Positions 16,656 to 26,212 are shown, numbered from the stretch's first letter. The stretch: 64,000 bases of DNA from Burkholderiaceae bacterium (GCA_018401615.1 JAGYKN010000005.1:1-64000); one strand, 5' to 3'. A program made the numbers and translations. Notes: generated from the sequence alone by a model not told the origin.

Positions 16656-17541
16656 GACTGACTTTTTATTTCCAGCCGATCTCGACCCAGAGGCACCGGC
16701 CTACCTCAATGGTTCATGGCTCGCCCTCTCCCAGGCACGCGTGTCTGTCTTGGATCGCGGATTCCTCTTCGGAGACGGCATCTATGAGGTGGTGCCGGTC
16801 TATGGTCGCAAGCCCTTTGCCTGGGATGGGCACCTGGCCAGGCTGCATCGAAGCCTCGCAGCGCTCTCGCTGGAGTCCGCAACAGCGGCCATTGACTGGG
16901 CGGAGATCGTCCAAGGTCTGATTGCTCAGGCCAAGGCGCAGGACCAATTCATCTACCTTCAGGTGACACGCGGGGTGGCCAGACGGGACCACAGTTTCCC
17001 CCGGCCTGCCGTGCAGCCAACGGTCTTTGCCATGGTCAGTCCGCTCAAGCGGCCAAGTGCCCAAGACCGGGCCGAGGGCCTTCGTGCCATTAGCCTGCCC
17101 GACGAACGTTGGCTGCGTTGCGACATCAAGTCGGTTGCGCTCCTGGGCAATGTGCTGGCCAGGGAGACAGCCGTGGCACAGGGGGCCCATGAGGCGATTC
17201 TCTCTCGCCAGGGGTTTCTCACAGAAGGTGCCGCCTCCAACATCTGGGTGGTCAGCCAGGGCCGTCTGCGCTGTCCGCCCCGTTCCAATCAGCTGCTCGC
17301 TGGTATTCGAATGTCGATCCTTCCCGCCCTGGCGCGCGCCCTAGAAATTCCCTTTGAAGAGGGCCCCATTGCCCAGACCGAGGTCTTGCAAGCCGATGAG
17401 CTCTTGTTGACCTCGGCGACCAAGGAGGTGATGCCCATCACGCTGCTCGATGGCAGGCCAGTCGGCACCGGTGTCCCCGGACCGGTCTTTCACGCCCTGC
17501 GGGCCGCCTACGACCAGGCCATTGAGGCCCATTGCGCGTGA
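16654..17541 (+). CDS. dat: D-amino acid aminotransferase
   Basis: Pyridoxal-phosphate enzyme of fold type IV (295 aa) interconverting D-Ala/2-oxoglutarate and pyruvate/D-Glu. Family marks: YLNGSWLALSQARVSVLDRGFLFGDGIYE at the start, the PLP lysine in CDIKSVALLGNVLA (about residue 158), HEAIL, EGAASNIWV and TSATKEVMPIT. It lies between the dacC homologue and ybeD, with a GTGA overlap to ybeD. A branched-chain or aminodeoxychorismate lyase role is less likely given the gene neighbourhood. Confidence 0.9.
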   Translation: MTDFLFPADLDPEAPAYLNGSWLALSQARVSVLDRGFLFGDGIYEVVPVYGRKPFAWDGHLARLHRSLAALSLESATAAIDWAEIVQGLIAQAKAQDQFIYLQVTRGVARRDHSFPRPAVQPTVFAMVSPLKRPSAQDRAEGLRAISLPDERWLRCDIKSVALLGNVLARETAVAQGAHEAILSRQGFLTEGAASNIWVVSQGRLRCPPRSNQLLAGIRMSILPALARALEIPFEEGPIAQTEVLQADELLLTSATKEVMPITLLDGRPVGTGVPGPVFHALRAAYDQAIEAHCA

Positions 17542-17807
17542 GTGTCTCCGACGAGACCCTGCTCACTTTTCCCTGCTCATTTCCGATCAAGGTCATGGGG
17601 GAGCGCAGGGACGATTTTGCGCAGACGATCCTGGCTGCCGTTGAACACCTCAGCGGCCCACTCCAGGCCGACCAGGTGGAAATTCGATCCAGCCGCACCT
17701 CAAAGTACCTGAGCGTGACGCTGATCGTTCAGGCCCAATCGAAGGCACAACTCGATGACATCTATCGAACCCTCACCAGCCATCCCATGGTCAAGCTCGT
17801 GCTCTAA
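17538..17807 (+). CDS. ybeD: DUF493 (YbeD) family protein
   Basis: Small protein of 89 aa of the YbeD/DUF493 family, an ACT-like fold. The block TFPCSFPIKVMGE and the strand SSRTSKYLSVTLIVQAQSK, ending HPMVKLVL, are characteristic. GTG start shares bases with the dat stop. ybeD commonly lies before lipB; the role in lipoate supply or regulation is unproven. Confidence 0.9.
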   Translation: MSVSDETLLTFPCSFPIKVMGERRDDFAQTILAAVEHLSGPLQADQVEIRSSRTSKYLSVTLIVQAQSKAQLDDIYRTLTSHPMVKLVL

Positions 17808-17829
17808 GGCGCAGCGCACCGCCCGCAAC

Positions 17830-18450
17830 ATGATCCGCCGACACCTCCTACAGACGTCATATGCGCATGTCTCTCAAGAGATGCTCGCGTTCTCCCTGGC
17901 CCGAGACGCCGACACGCCAGACGAGCTCTGGCTGATTGAGTGCGATCCCGTCATCACCCTTGGACTGGCTGCTGACCCCAGACACATCCTGCGTGCTGGC
18001 GACATTCCAGTCCTTCAGACCGATCGCGGGGGGGAGGTGACCTACCATGGTCCCGGTCAACTCCTGGTCTTTCCACTGCTGGACCTGCGGCGTCAAGGCC
18101 GCATGGTTCGGGAGACGGTGAGACTCTACGAGCAGATCGTCATCGACTGGGTGGCAAGCCTTGGCATGTCCACGGCCTGCCGGTGGCAAGGCGAGCCTGG
18201 CCTCTACCATCGTGGTGTCGACGGGGTGCTTGAGAAGTTTGCAGCCCTGGGCCTGCGGATTCGAAAAGGCTGCACGACCCACGGGTTGGCGATTAACCTT
18301 GACACCGACCTCTTGGCCTTCGAGCGCATCAATCCGTGTGGTCATGCTGGGCTTGGGGTCACGGACCTCGCTACACTGGGCATGAACGTGAATTGGCAGA
18401 CGGCTGCCGATGCGCTTGGCGATCGCTTTGACGAGGCCTTTCAGAGATGA
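17830..18450 (+). CDS. lipB: Octanoyl-[acyl-carrier-protein]:protein N-octanoyltransferase
   Basis: Transfers octanoate from acyl-ACP to lipoyl domains. The conserved [20 protein letters not shown] (about residues 60-80), the catalytic Lys in [19 protein letters not shown] and the catalytic Cys in INPCGHAG are present. ATG at 17830 gives 206 aa; a longer frame would run into ybeD. The end of the gene overlaps a 14-bp tandem duplication that separates its stop from the lipA start. Confidence 0.93.
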   Translation: MIRRHLLQTSYAHVSQEMLAFSLARDADTPDELWLIECDPVITLGLAADPRHILRAGDIPVLQTDRGGEVTYHGPGQLLVFPLLDLRRQGRMVRETVRLYEQIVIDWVASLGMSTACRWQGEPGLYHRGVDGVLEKFAALGLRIRKGCTTHGLAINLDTDLLAFERINPCGHAGLGVTDLATLGMNVNWQTAADALGDRFDEAFQR

Positions 18451-18464
18451 CCCTTCAGAGATGA
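18437..18464 (+). repeat. 14-bp tandem duplication at the lipB-lipA junction
   Basis: CCTTTCAGAGATGA (18437-18450) and CCCTTCAGAGATGA (18451-18464) differ at one base. The first copy supplies the lipB stop (TGA), the second the lipA start (ATG). Before the duplication the two genes would have overlapped as ATGA, the usual pattern in this genome. Confidence 0.85.
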
Positions 18465-19447
18465 CCGAGACCGCCCACCAACGACAGCTCGACCTGGGGC
18501 CACAGCGACCCAATCCAAAGCTCAAGGGGGCGGCCAAGGTGGCCAAGATTCCCATCAAGGTGATTGCGCCTGAGCAGCCACTGCGCAAGCCCGACTGGAT
18601 TCGAGTCAAGGCTCCCTCCCCCAATGGCCGGTTCTCAGAGATCAAGTCGATTCTGCGGGAACACCGCCTTCACACCGTCTGCGAGGAGGCATCCTGTCCG
18701 AACATTGGTGAGTGCTTTGGGCGTGGCACGGCAACCTTCATGATCATGGGCGATAAGTGCACGCGCCGTTGCCCCTTCTGCGATGTGGGCCATGGTCGCC
18801 CTGATCCGCTTGATCTTGACGAGCCCGGCAACCTTGCCAAGACCATTGCGGCATTGCAACTGCAATACGTGGTCATCACGAGCGTTGACCGGGATGACCT
18901 CAAAGACGGCGGCGCCCAGCACTTTGTGGATTGCATTGAGGCCGTGCGCACAGCCTCGCCCCAGACGCGGATCGAGGTCTTGGTGCCAGATTTTCGCGGC
19001 CGCATGGACCGCGCCATCAGCATCCTGGAGGCCGCACCGCCTGATGTCATGAACCATAATCTCGAGACCGTGCCACGCCTCTACAAAGCGGCCCGGCCAG
19101 GCTCCGATTACCAACACTCATTGAGGTTGCTGCACACCTTTAAGGAAAAGGTGCCCCATGTGCCCACCAAGAGCGGCATCATGCTCGGCCTTGGAGAGAC
19201 CCTGGAAGAGGTCTTAGAGGTCATGCAAGACCTGCGCAGGCATCGTGTCGACATGCTCACCGTGGGGCAGTACCTGGCCCCATCTCAGGCCCACTTCCCC
19301 GTTGTGCGCTACGCCCTGCCCTCAGAATTTAAGGCCATTGAATCTCAGGCAAAGGACATGGGCTTTGTTCACGCGGCAGTGGGTCCCTTGGTGCGCTCGT
19401 CGTATCACGCGGACCAGCAAAGCCAAGGCGTGCTCCAGGCCCCTTAA
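18461..19447 (+). CDS. lipA: Lipoyl synthase
   Basis: Radical-SAM enzyme inserting two sulfurs into protein-bound octanoate (328 aa). The auxiliary cluster motif [12 protein letters not shown], the radical-SAM motif [13 protein letters not shown] and the C-terminal RSSYHAD serine motif are all intact. The ATG at 18461 lies in the second copy of a short duplication; an in-frame upstream extension lies within lipB. It ends 33 nt from the convergent TlpA-like gene. Confidence 0.95.
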   Translation: MTETAHQRQLDLGPQRPNPKLKGAAKVAKIPIKVIAPEQPLRKPDWIRVKAPSPNGRFSEIKSILREHRLHTVCEEASCPNIGECFGRGTATFMIMGDKCTRRCPFCDVGHGRPDPLDLDEPGNLAKTIAALQLQYVVITSVDRDDLKDGGAQHFVDCIEAVRTASPQTRIEVLVPDFRGRMDRAISILEAAPPDVMNHNLETVPRLYKAARPGSDYQHSLRLLHTFKEKVPHVPTKSGIMLGLGETLEEVLEVMQDLRRHRVDMLTVGQYLAPSQAHFPVVRYALPSEFKAIESQAKDMGFVHAAVGPLVRSSYHADQQSQGVLQAP

Positions 19448-19479
19448 AAAGACCCTCTTTCCGGGGCCCCTGGGCGCCC

Positions 19480-19974
19480 CTAGCCGAGCGTCTTGGTGAG
19501 CCAGCGGCGAAGGCCGTCAAAATCTGGCTCGCCCACAAAGCGCTTATGAATGTGGCCGTCGGCATCGACAACAAAAGTGGTGGGTGTGACCGAGACATCC
19601 CCCCAGGCCTTGGCCCATTGATTGTCTTGATCATGTAGGACCCAGAACGGCAGACCCCGGTCTTGGACGAATCGCTCAAGAAACGCTGGACGGTCGTGAT
19701 GCATTGCCACCGCAAGGGTGCGAAATCCCTTTTCCTCAAAGGCCTGATGGAGGGCGATGAGCTCGGGCATCTCTCGCACACAGGTGATGCAACTCGTGGC
19801 CCAGAAGTTCACAAGATAAGGCTTGCCCTTGAGCGCTTGGGTCGAGACGAGCTCTCCCGAGAGTGTCTGGCCTGAGACGCTTGGCGCCACAGCCGCACGT
19901 GTGGCCCAGGTGCCAACGGCTGCCAGGCCACCCACAGCCGCAACTGAGAGGATCATGCGGCGGCGAGGCGTCAT
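19480..19974 (-). CDS. TlpA-like thioredoxin family protein
   Basis: Membrane-anchored or exported thiol-disulfide protein of 164 aa. After an N-terminal hydrophobic segment (about 8-27) comes a thioredoxin domain with the active site WATSCITC (CxxC) and the cis-proline region SVTPTTFVVD. Such proteins reduce disulfides in the periplasm, for example in cytochrome c maturation. The start overlaps the stop of the BON lipoprotein gene (ATGA), indicating one transcript. Confidence 0.88.
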   Translation of the reverse strand: MTPRRRMILSVAAVGGLAAVGTWATRAAVAPSVSGQTLSGELVSTQALKGKPYLVNFWATSCITCVREMPELIALHQAFEEKGFRTLAVAMHHDRPAFLERFVQDRGLPFWVLHDQDNQWAKAWGDVSVTPTTFVVDADGHIHKRFVGEPDFDGLRRWLTKTLG

Positions 19975-20684
19975 CGGACCGGTGTCACCTGAGGTGCGCC
20001 AACGGGGGGAACAGCGGGCTGGGTTGTGGTTTTGCCCTGGGCCTCAGGTGCTTGCTTGCCGCCCTGCAAGGCGGTGTCGATGGCCCTTGCCTGTTCCTCC
20101 GTGATGACCTCAAAGGCCTGCACAACCCGCCGAACCCCTGGCACCCGAGAGATGATCTCGGCGGCCCGGGCTGCCTCTCGGGGTGAGACAACCCCCATGA
20201 GGTAGACGGTGCTCGACTCCGTCACCACCTTGATGAGGTTGCCGTTGACATCGCGAGCGTCAAGAAGGGTGGCTTTCGCACGTGTGGTGAGCAAGACATC
20301 CCTGCCATAGGTGGTCACGCTGGCTGGGAATCCCACAAACAGCTCATTGATGATGGGGGCTTTGGTGTTCTCAATTCGGCCAATGATCTGGCCCACCTCG
20401 GCCTTGGTGGCCTCGTCCGGCACAAATCCGGTGAGGAGCACCTGCCGATTAAAGGACGTCACGCTTGCTGTTATGGCGGCATCCCCCTTAAAGCGTTCGC
20501 GCAAGCGATTAAAGCCCTTGAGCTCAATGGTCTGGTCTTCGGTCTGAGCGCCCGTGGTGCGACGGTCGGAGATGGACAAGGCGCCCACCACCATGCCAGT
20601 GGCTGCCAGGGGAAAGCAGCCCGTGAGACCAGAGCCAAGGGCCAACGAACCCAATCCAACCAAACAGACGCGACGCGTAACCAT
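19971..20684 (-). CDS. BON-domain outer membrane lipoprotein (DolP/YraP-like)
   Basis: Lipoprotein of 237 aa with a lipobox LTGC near residue 23 and two BON domains (about 45-115 and 120-190; ITASVTSFNRQVLLTGFVPDE and LIKVVTESSTVYLMGVVSPREA mark the two). DolP-type proteins bind anionic lipids and maintain outer-membrane integrity. A Pro/Gln-rich tail follows. Its place beside yraN-rsmI is the normal one, though diaA/gmhA, often found between yraN and this gene, is absent. A ribosome-binding site AGGGGAG precedes the ATG. Confidence 0.88.
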   Translation of the reverse strand: MVTRRVCLVGLGSLALGSGLTGCFPLAATGMVVGALSISDRRTTGAQTEDQTIELKGFNRLRERFKGDAAITASVTSFNRQVLLTGFVPDEATKAEVGQIIGRIENTKAPIINELFVGFPASVTTYGRDVLLTTRAKATLLDARDVNGNLIKVVTESSTVYLMGVVSPREAARAAEIISRVPGVRRVVQAFEVITEEQARAIDTALQGGKQAPEAQGKTTTQPAVPPVGAPQVTPVR

Positions 20685-20744
20685 GCGAACTCCCCTTGTG
20701 TGATGACTGATTATAGAAGCCTCGTGTGACGCATGAAGTGCAAA

Positions 20745-21104
20745 TCAGCGACCCGTCTCATCGAAGGCATGCGCAACCCAGCACCATTGGCCGCACTCAT
20801 GGGCCATGAGGTCGAACCGACATGCTGGCTCAGGCCCCCCGCGGGCCTGCAACCAGGCGCGGGCAGCCAGAATGATCCGACGACGCTTAGACCGTGTCAC
20901 TGACGCCAGTGCCCCCCCGTAAGCTGGGCTGGCCCGCATGCGCACTTCCACAAAAACAAACACGCCTGCATCGACCATAATCAGGTCGATCTCACCAAAC
21001 GGATATCGAACCTGATGGGCCAGATGCCTCATGCCTTGAGCCTCAAGCCAGTTAGAGGCTTCCCACTCCTTTGCAGTTCCCTGGTTTTGTCGCGGACTTG
21101 TCAT
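20745..21104 (-). CDS. yraN: YraN family (UPF0102) nuclease-like protein
   Basis: Small protein (119 aa) of the YraN family with a restriction-endonuclease-like fold. Features are AKEWEASNWLEAQGM, the acidic FGEIDLIM and VFVEVR catalytic-type residues and the RSKRRRI stretch. In vivo role is unknown. ATG at 21104 is read leftward and shares bases with the rightward ATG of rsmI (palindrome CATG, 21102-21105), so each gene's upstream signals lie inside the other's coding region. Confidence 0.88.
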   Translation of the reverse strand: MTSPRQNQGTAKEWEASNWLEAQGMRHLAHQVRYPFGEIDLIMVDAGVFVFVEVRMRASPAYGGALASVTRSKRRRIILAARAWLQARGGPEPACRFDLMAHECGQWCWVAHAFDETGR

Positions 21105-22011
21105 GCTCAACGCTCCTGAAAATTTCGAGCCTGGGCTCTACCTGGTCGCCACGCCTATCGGCCATTTGGGGGACCTGAGCCCACGGGCCAAATCCCTTCT
21201 CGCCCAGGCCGAGTGCCTCTGCGCTGAGGACACCCGACGACTGCGTTCCCTGCTGCACGCATTGGGCCTGCCCACCGAGGGCCGGCGCCTGGTGGCGATC
21301 CACGCGCACAACGAGACAAGTCAAGCGAGCACTGTCATTGCCCACGGCTTGGCCGGCCAACGGGTGGTCTTGGTCTCGGATGCGGGCACGCCGGGCGTTG
21401 CCGATCCCGGCGCTCGCTTGGTTCAGCAGGCCTGGGCCAGCGGCCTTCGGGTGATTCCAATCCCGGGTCCAAGCGCCCTCACAGCGGCCTTGAGCGTGAG
21501 CGGATTTTTGGTCTCCGAGACGCACCCGCTGAGTTTTTGGGGCTTCCTGCCGGCCCGGGCGGCCGCCCGCCGAGCCACACTGATGCGGCTCATGCAGGTC
21601 GGTGGGGTGGCCGTCGTGTTTGAAACACCCCACCGCCTCGAGGCAGCCCTGCTCGATGCAACCGCAGTGCTTGGAGAGGCTGTGCCAGTGTTGCTGGCCA
21701 GGGAGATGACCAAGGCCTTTGAGACCCTTCATCGGGGAACCCTGCGCGAGGTGATGGAGGCCCGAGCGGCAGGTCTGGGGGCAGACCCGCGAAGCGCCCA
21801 GGGCGAGGTGGTGCTGGTCTTTGACCTACCTGATCCTGATCGTCACGAGATCGGACAGTCCGCCACCGCCCGCCAATGGGCTCGGCTGCTGGGTGCTCAA
21901 TTGCCTGCTGCCACAGCAGCAAAGATCCTGGTCAAAGGACTTGGGCTGACCAGACAAGCAGCCTACGATCTGGTGATCAGCGACGAATCAACGGACGAGA
22001 CTTCTCGATGA
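21103..22011 (+). CDS. rsmI: 16S rRNA (cytidine1402-2'-O)-methyltransferase
   Basis: SAM-dependent ribose methyltransferase (302 aa) modifying C1402 of 16S rRNA with RsmH. Family motifs: GLYLVATPIGHLGDLS, LCAEDTRR, VVLVSDAGTPGVADPGARLVQ, IPGPSA and GFLPARAAARR. It starts in the CATG shared with yraN and ends 35 nt inside the convergent dsbA gene. No good ribosome-binding site precedes the ATG. Confidence 0.93.
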   Translation: MLNAPENFEPGLYLVATPIGHLGDLSPRAKSLLAQAECLCAEDTRRLRSLLHALGLPTEGRRLVAIHAHNETSQASTVIAHGLAGQRVVLVSDAGTPGVADPGARLVQQAWASGLRVIPIPGPSALTAALSVSGFLVSETHPLSFWGFLPARAAARRATLMRLMQVGGVAVVFETPHRLEAALLDATAVLGEAVPVLLAREMTKAFETLHRGTLREVMEARAAGLGADPRSAQGEVVLVFDLPDPDRHEIGQSATARQWARLLGAQLPAATAAKILVKGLGLTRQAAYDLVISDESTDETSR

Positions 22012-22660
22012 GGTGATCCACCACCGCCAACGCGCGTTGATGGCTGCCCCCCACCATCGATGGTGCCGTGACGAAGCGGCCCTGGACGGTAAAGCGCGGC
22101 ACGCCCTCAACCTCATGGGAGGTCATGAGGGCGGTGGCTCGTCGCATGCTGCTGGCCACCGCAGGTGAGTTCCACGCCTTCTCAAAGCGCACAGGGTCAA
22201 GGCCCGCCGGGCGGGCCCAGGCGACGATTTCGGCCTCTGTCAGAAGGGGCTGTCGCCCCAGGTGAATGGCAGCAAAGACCTTCTCGTGCACGGCATCGGG
22301 GGCCATCAATGCCTCAAGGGTATAGAAGAGCTGCTGTTGCACGCTGCCTCGAAACGCCACATGAACCCGTCGAAAAGCAACATCATTGGGGAGCTTGGCC
22401 AGCCATGGCTTCATGATCGGTTCGATGGCATAGCAGTGGGGGCAGGCGTACCAAAAAAACTCCAACACCTCAACCTTGCCCGATGGGGCCGTGGGGACCG
22501 CCTTGGCCAGGACGCGAAAATCGATGCCCTCATCGATTGGGGCAGCCTGAGCAGCCAGCCCGAGGCCCAGACCCGAGAGGGCCAAGGGTGCCAAGCGACT
22601 GGCAGCCAGGACCGTGCCGCCCAAAACACCACGTCGGCGAGACTTGTTGAGACCTTGCAT
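21977..22660 (-). CDS. dsbA: Thiol:disulfide interchange protein DsbA
   Basis: Periplasmic disulfide oxidase of 227 aa. A twin-Arg-like charged N-terminus and hydrophobic signal sequence end near LAAQAAP (about residue 40). The active site is CPHC in FFWYACPHCY, and VPRF holds the cis-proline. It introduces disulfides into exported proteins, re-oxidised by DsbB (not in the window). The 3' end overlaps rsmI by 35 nt. It is followed upstream by a SPOR gene and argS on the same strand. Confidence 0.92.
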   Translation of the reverse strand: MQGLNKSRRRGVLGGTVLAASRLAPLALSGLGLGLAAQAAPIDEGIDFRVLAKAVPTAPSGKVEVLEFFWYACPHCYAIEPIMKPWLAKLPNDVAFRRVHVAFRGSVQQQLFYTLEALMAPDAVHEKVFAAIHLGRQPLLTEAEIVAWARPAGLDPVRFEKAWNSPAVASSMRRATALMTSHEVEGVPRFTVQGRFVTAPSMVGGSHQRALAVVDHLIEKSRPLIRR

Positions 22661-22674
22661 GTTTTGACTCTCCT

Positions 22675-23235
22675 TTATTGGGCGGGCAAGACCCGCACCA
22701 ACGTTGACTCGAGGCCATTTTCAGCCAACGAGACCTTGGTGCGGTTTAAGACCTCAAAATCGGAAAACGGCCCCAGCCGAACCCGATGAAAGACCGTGTT
22801 GTCGCGTTTGATCTGCGAGACAGCTGCTTCAAACCCAAGAATTGCAAGGCGTGCGCGCATCTGATCGGCTTCATCCACCGATCGGTAGGCGGCAACCTGC
22901 AAGAAATAAGTGGTGCCTGGTGGTTCAGCAAGCGGTGGGCCTTGGGGGTCTGCCAACTGCGGCGGCGGCGGTGCGGCAGCGGCAGGCACGGGGGGTGCGG
23001 CAGCGGGCTGCTGGGCAGAGGTGGCCTCCTCGGGTGCTGCCTTCTTTGCAACAGCCGGCTCGGGTTTGCGCAGCCCTCGATCTTGAAAGGGCGGCGGCGT
23101 GATGGTGAGGTAGGCCGCCACTGCGGCGGCCACCACCAGCCCAACGGCCACGCCGGCAGAAAAGCTCACGATGCTGCCACCCCCGTTTGAACGGTTCGGT
23201 GCGCGGGGCGTGTCGGTGGAGCGGGCGCTGGGCAT
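22675..23235 (-). CDS. SPOR-domain membrane protein
   Basis: Protein of 186 aa: short cytoplasmic N-terminus, one transmembrane helix (about 25-45), a long Ala/Pro-rich periplasmic linker (about 55-105) and a C-terminal SPOR domain (about 108-186; TYFLQVAAYRSVDEADQMRARL). SPOR domains bind denuded septal peptidoglycan. The layout matches the small FtsN-like protein found between argS and dsbA in Burkholderiales. Confidence 0.87.
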   Translation of the reverse strand: MPSARSTDTPRAPNRSNGGGSIVSFSAGVAVGLVVAAAVAAYLTITPPPFQDRGLRKPEPAVAKKAAPEEATSAQQPAAAPPVPAAAAPPPPQLADPQGPPLAEPPGTTYFLQVAAYRSVDEADQMRARLAILGFEAAVSQIKRDNTVFHRVRLGPFSDFEVLNRTKVSLAENGLESTLVRVLPAQ

Positions 23236-23244
23236 TGGGCGATG

Positions 23245-25023
23245 CTACATCTTGTTGGGCGCTCGGACACCGAGAATGCTCAGGCCCGACCTCAACACGC
23301 AGGCCGTGGCCACCAAAAGCAAGAGCCGCGCCTGCCGCAGGCCAGGGTCATCGACCAGCACGCGGTCGGCGTTGTAAAAGCCATGAAAGGCTGCGGCAAG
23401 ATCTCTCAGGTAAAAGGCAATCAGGTGCGGGGCAAACTCCTCGGCGGCCTGGGCCAGGATGCTTGGGTAGGTCGATAGGCTCGAGCAGAGGGCCAGCGCC
23501 TTTGGTGAATCAAGGCGCTCCAAGCAGGCCGCCCGCTCGGTGGGCGTGAGCAGCGTTGTCCAGGAGAGGTCTGCGCCGTTGTGCCCTGCCTGCATCAAGA
23601 CACTCTGAATGCGCGCATGGGCGTACTGAACGTAGTAGACGGGGTTTTCATCTGACTTAGAGAGCGCCAGGTCCACATCAAAGACAAACTCAGAATCGGC
23701 CTTTCGCGACACCAAAAAAAAGCGCACCGCATCTCGGCCCCGGTCGATGTCGGCAGCCTCTGAATCCGCCTCTGAGCCCGACCACAGGATGAGATCACGC
23801 AGGGTCACATAGGCGCCTGCCCGTTTGGAGATCTTGACCTCTTGGCCGTTGCGCATCACGGTGACCATTTTGTGCAAGATGTAGCTGGGGAAGCCCTCCG
23901 ACACGCCCTCCTCGAGGGCCTGCAAGCCAGCGCGGACCCTGGCGATCGTGCCGTGGTGATCGGAGCCCTGAATGTTCACAGCACGGCCAAACCCGCGCTT
24001 CCATTTCTGAAGGTGGTAGGCAACATCGGGCACGAAGTAGGTGTATCCCCCGCCTGACTTTCGCATGACCCGGTCTTTGTCGTCGCCGTAGTCGGTCGAG
24101 CGCAGCCAGAGCGCACCATCGTTTTCATAGGCCTTGCCGTTTTGGACAAGGCGGTTGACCACCGACTCGACGTGTCCATCGGTGTAGAGCGCCGACTCCA
24201 GGCTGAATTGATCAAAGCACACGCCAAAGGCCGCCAGGTCAAGGTCTTGTTCATGCCGCAAATAAGCCACCGCAAATGCGCCAATGGCAGGCAGGTTGTT
24301 GGGCTCCCCCTTGGCCACCACAGTGGTTCCCTCAGAGGTGGTGACCGACTCTCTGCGCCGATAGGCCAGGGCGATGTCCTCGATGTAGTCACCGCGGTAC
24401 CCATCGACCGGAAAGGCAGGGTCATCGGGCATGAGTCCATTGACACGGGCCGCAACAGATCGGGTTAGGTTGTCAATCTGTGCCCCTGCGTCGTTGTAAT
24501 AAAACTCGCGATGCACCAGGGCACCTTGGGACTCGAGCAGCTTTGCAAGGCTGTCGCCAAGGGCCGCCTGTCGGCCGTGCCCCACGTGCAGTGGGCCGGT
24601 TGGGTTTGCAGACACAAACTCGAGCAACACACGGTCGTCTGGGCGCAATGGCTGATGACCAAAGTGTTGAGGTTGCTCGAGGATCTCTGCGACGACTGCC
24701 GTTTTGGCTGCGGGCTGCAGCCGAAAATTCACAAAACCAGGGCCAGCCACCTCGGCTGCGACAAGCCACTCTTGCAGCGCTGCTGACTGCATGAGCGAGT
24801 TGGCCCAAGCCTGGGCAAGGACGGGGGGCTTGGCGCCCCATGATTTGGCCAGCTTGAGCATGATGCTCGTGGCAAGATCGCCATGCTCGGCCTGCTTGGG
24901 TTGATGAAGGCTGTCGATCACATCATCGGCCGATGGCGACAGCGGTGCGGACTGTTGGGCCGCCAGCCTCACCAAGACATCGTAGAGGGCCAAGCCAAAG
25001 GCCCGCCGTTGGGAAGGCAGCAT
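23245..25023 (-). CDS. argS: Arginyl-tRNA synthetase
   Basis: Class I aminoacyl-tRNA synthetase of 592 aa charging tRNA-Arg. The HIGH motif appears as HVGHGR within [15 protein letters not shown]; the KMSKS-like site is KISKRAGAY, and the DALR anticodon-binding domain with YVQYAHARI forms the C-terminus. An additional N-terminal Add1 domain with HGDLAT is present. Ends 9 nt before the SPOR gene. A tRNA-Arg gene lies about 1.2 kb away. Confidence 0.95.
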   Translation of the reverse strand: MLPSQRRAFGLALYDVLVRLAAQQSAPLSPSADDVIDSLHQPKQAEHGDLATSIMLKLAKSWGAKPPVLAQAWANSLMQSAALQEWLVAAEVAGPGFVNFRLQPAAKTAVVAEILEQPQHFGHQPLRPDDRVLLEFVSANPTGPLHVGHGRQAALGDSLAKLLESQGALVHREFYYNDAGAQIDNLTRSVAARVNGLMPDDPAFPVDGYRGDYIEDIALAYRRRESVTTSEGTTVVAKGEPNNLPAIGAFAVAYLRHEQDLDLAAFGVCFDQFSLESALYTDGHVESVVNRLVQNGKAYENDGALWLRSTDYGDDKDRVMRKSGGGYTYFVPDVAYHLQKWKRGFGRAVNIQGSDHHGTIARVRAGLQALEEGVSEGFPSYILHKMVTVMRNGQEVKISKRAGAYVTLRDLILWSGSEADSEAADIDRGRDAVRFFLVSRKADSEFVFDVDLALSKSDENPVYYVQYAHARIQSVLMQAGHNGADLSWTTLLTPTERAACLERLDSPKALALCSSLSTYPSILAQAAEEFAPHLIAFYLRDLAAAFHGFYNADRVLVDDPGLRQARLLLLVATACVLRSGLSILGVRAPNKM

Positions 25024-25025
25024 GC

Positions 25026-25664
25026 TCAGAGGTGATAAGCCGTCTGGACCATGAGCTTGGCGCTGGTCCTCATGGCGCCTTGCACGGGGGCTGGTAGGTC
25101 CGCGCCTCCCATTGCCCTCGCTTCGGCGCCATGCGTTGCTTCATCGGCCATCATTTGTGACACCAGCGCTCGGGATCGGTGGTCGTTGACTGGCAGATTG
25201 GAGAGGTGTCCCTTGAGGTGGGCCTCCACTTGGCGCTCTGTCTCTGAGACAAACCCCATTGCTTGCGCCAGTGGAAGTCGACCCGCCACCAGCCCGAGGC
25301 AGAAGGCGCCCGCATACCAGAGGGGCGAAAAGACGCTCGGGCGGCCATCGAGCTCGCGCAGGCGGGTGAGGGTCCAGCGCAGGTGATCAGCCTCCTCTCT
25401 GGCGGCCCCAAGCAGTGCCTGGGCATGTTGCGCAGACGGGGTGGCGAGGGCCTGCCCCTGATAGAGCCCTTGAGCAGCCACTTCACCCGCATGATTGACC
25501 CGCATGAGCCCGGCCGCGTGGCGAATCTGCTTGGCCTGAAGGTCGGCCTGAGGCAGCTCACGCCCAGGCATGGGCCGCCCCGTGCCAGAGGGCTCGGTGG
25601 TGAGGGTCTTCAGTGCGTTGTCGAGGGCGCTGAAAACGCGGTCAAGGCCAGAGAAGCGAATCAA
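25026..25664 (-). CDS. coq7: Demethoxyubiquinone hydroxylase Coq7
   Basis: Di-iron monooxygenase of 212 aa for the penultimate hydroxylation in ubiquinone synthesis. Ligand motifs are [15 protein letters not shown] (first Glu), EEADHL (ExxH), [10 protein letters not shown] and DEATHG. Usual length and membrane-associated helical fold. It lies 2 nt upstream of argS on the same strand. It indicates a Coq7 route rather than a UbiF-type flavin hydroxylase for this step. Confidence 0.94.
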   Translation of the reverse strand: MIRFSGLDRVFSALDNALKTLTTEPSGTGRPMPGRELPQADLQAKQIRHAAGLMRVNHAGEVAAQGLYQGQALATPSAQHAQALLGAAREEADHLRWTLTRLRELDGRPSVFSPLWYAGAFCLGLVAGRLPLAQAMGFVSETERQVEAHLKGHLSNLPVNDHRSRALVSQMMADEATHGAEARAMGGADLPAPVQGAMRTSAKLMVQTAYHL

Positions 25665-25669
25665 TCGTT

Positions 25670-26173
25670 TTATTGGGTGAAATTGCCGCCGGCACTGTTG
25701 GCCAGATGCGCAACCGCCTTGCCAATTTCCGCGTCGGAGTATGCACCACCGCCTTGCGCACCCATGGCACCCTTGCCCTTGAGCGAGGAGGTGAGCAGGG
25801 CCTCATAACCTTTTGCCAGGCGAGGCGCCCAGGCGGCTTTGTCACCGATCTTGGGCGACCCCAGCACACCAGAGGTGTGGCACCCCGCACATGCTGCAGC
25901 ATAGACCTGGCTGCCAGTTCGGATGACCACCGCGCCTGCAGGCGCTGCTGCGACGACTTCACCCGCCTCGGGCGCTGTGACCACGCGACCAACGGGCTTG
26001 ATGCGTTGTGCAGTGGCTTCGGGTGAGAGGGCGTCACTGCCTGCCCCGATCATGGGAGCCGCGCCGATGTACATCGTGAGCAGCACGATGGCAACAATGG
26101 GCACGATGAAACTCAGCACGACGACGATGATGAGTTGCTTTGGGGTCTTGATGGGGCTCTCGTGTTCGCTCAT
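25670..26173 (-). CDS. Membrane-anchored class I cytochrome c (c5 type)
   Basis: Monohaem cytochrome of 167 aa. An N-terminal transmembrane segment (about 15-37) anchors it; the haem site is CAGCH (about 94-98) and the probable axial Met lies in KGAMGAQGG. The order resembles cytochrome c5 domains of betaproteobacteria that deliver electrons to terminal oxidases. Upstream of the ATG lie the tRNA-Arg promoter region and tRNA on the other strand. Confidence 0.9.
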   Translation of the reverse strand: MSEHESPIKTPKQLIIVVVLSFIVPIVAIVLLTMYIGAAPMIGAGSDALSPEATAQRIKPVGRVVTAPEAGEVVAAAPAGAVVIRTGSQVYAAACAGCHTSGVLGSPKIGDKAAWAPRLAKGYEALLTSSLKGKGAMGAQGGGAYSDAEIGKAVAHLANSAGGNFTQ

Positions 26174-26212
26174 GGCAAGATTCTCTGTGGGGTCTGGATG
26201 GGTGAAGACGCG

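Noticed and set aside
19461-19478. GC-rich inverted repeat between lipA and the TlpA-like gene as a terminator
   Set aside because: The stem is interrupted and no run of T follows on either strand.
21052-21732. 226-codon open frame on the minus strand
   Set aside because: Antisense to rsmI and out of frame with yraN; repeated His/Gly/Gln composition typical of shadow frames.
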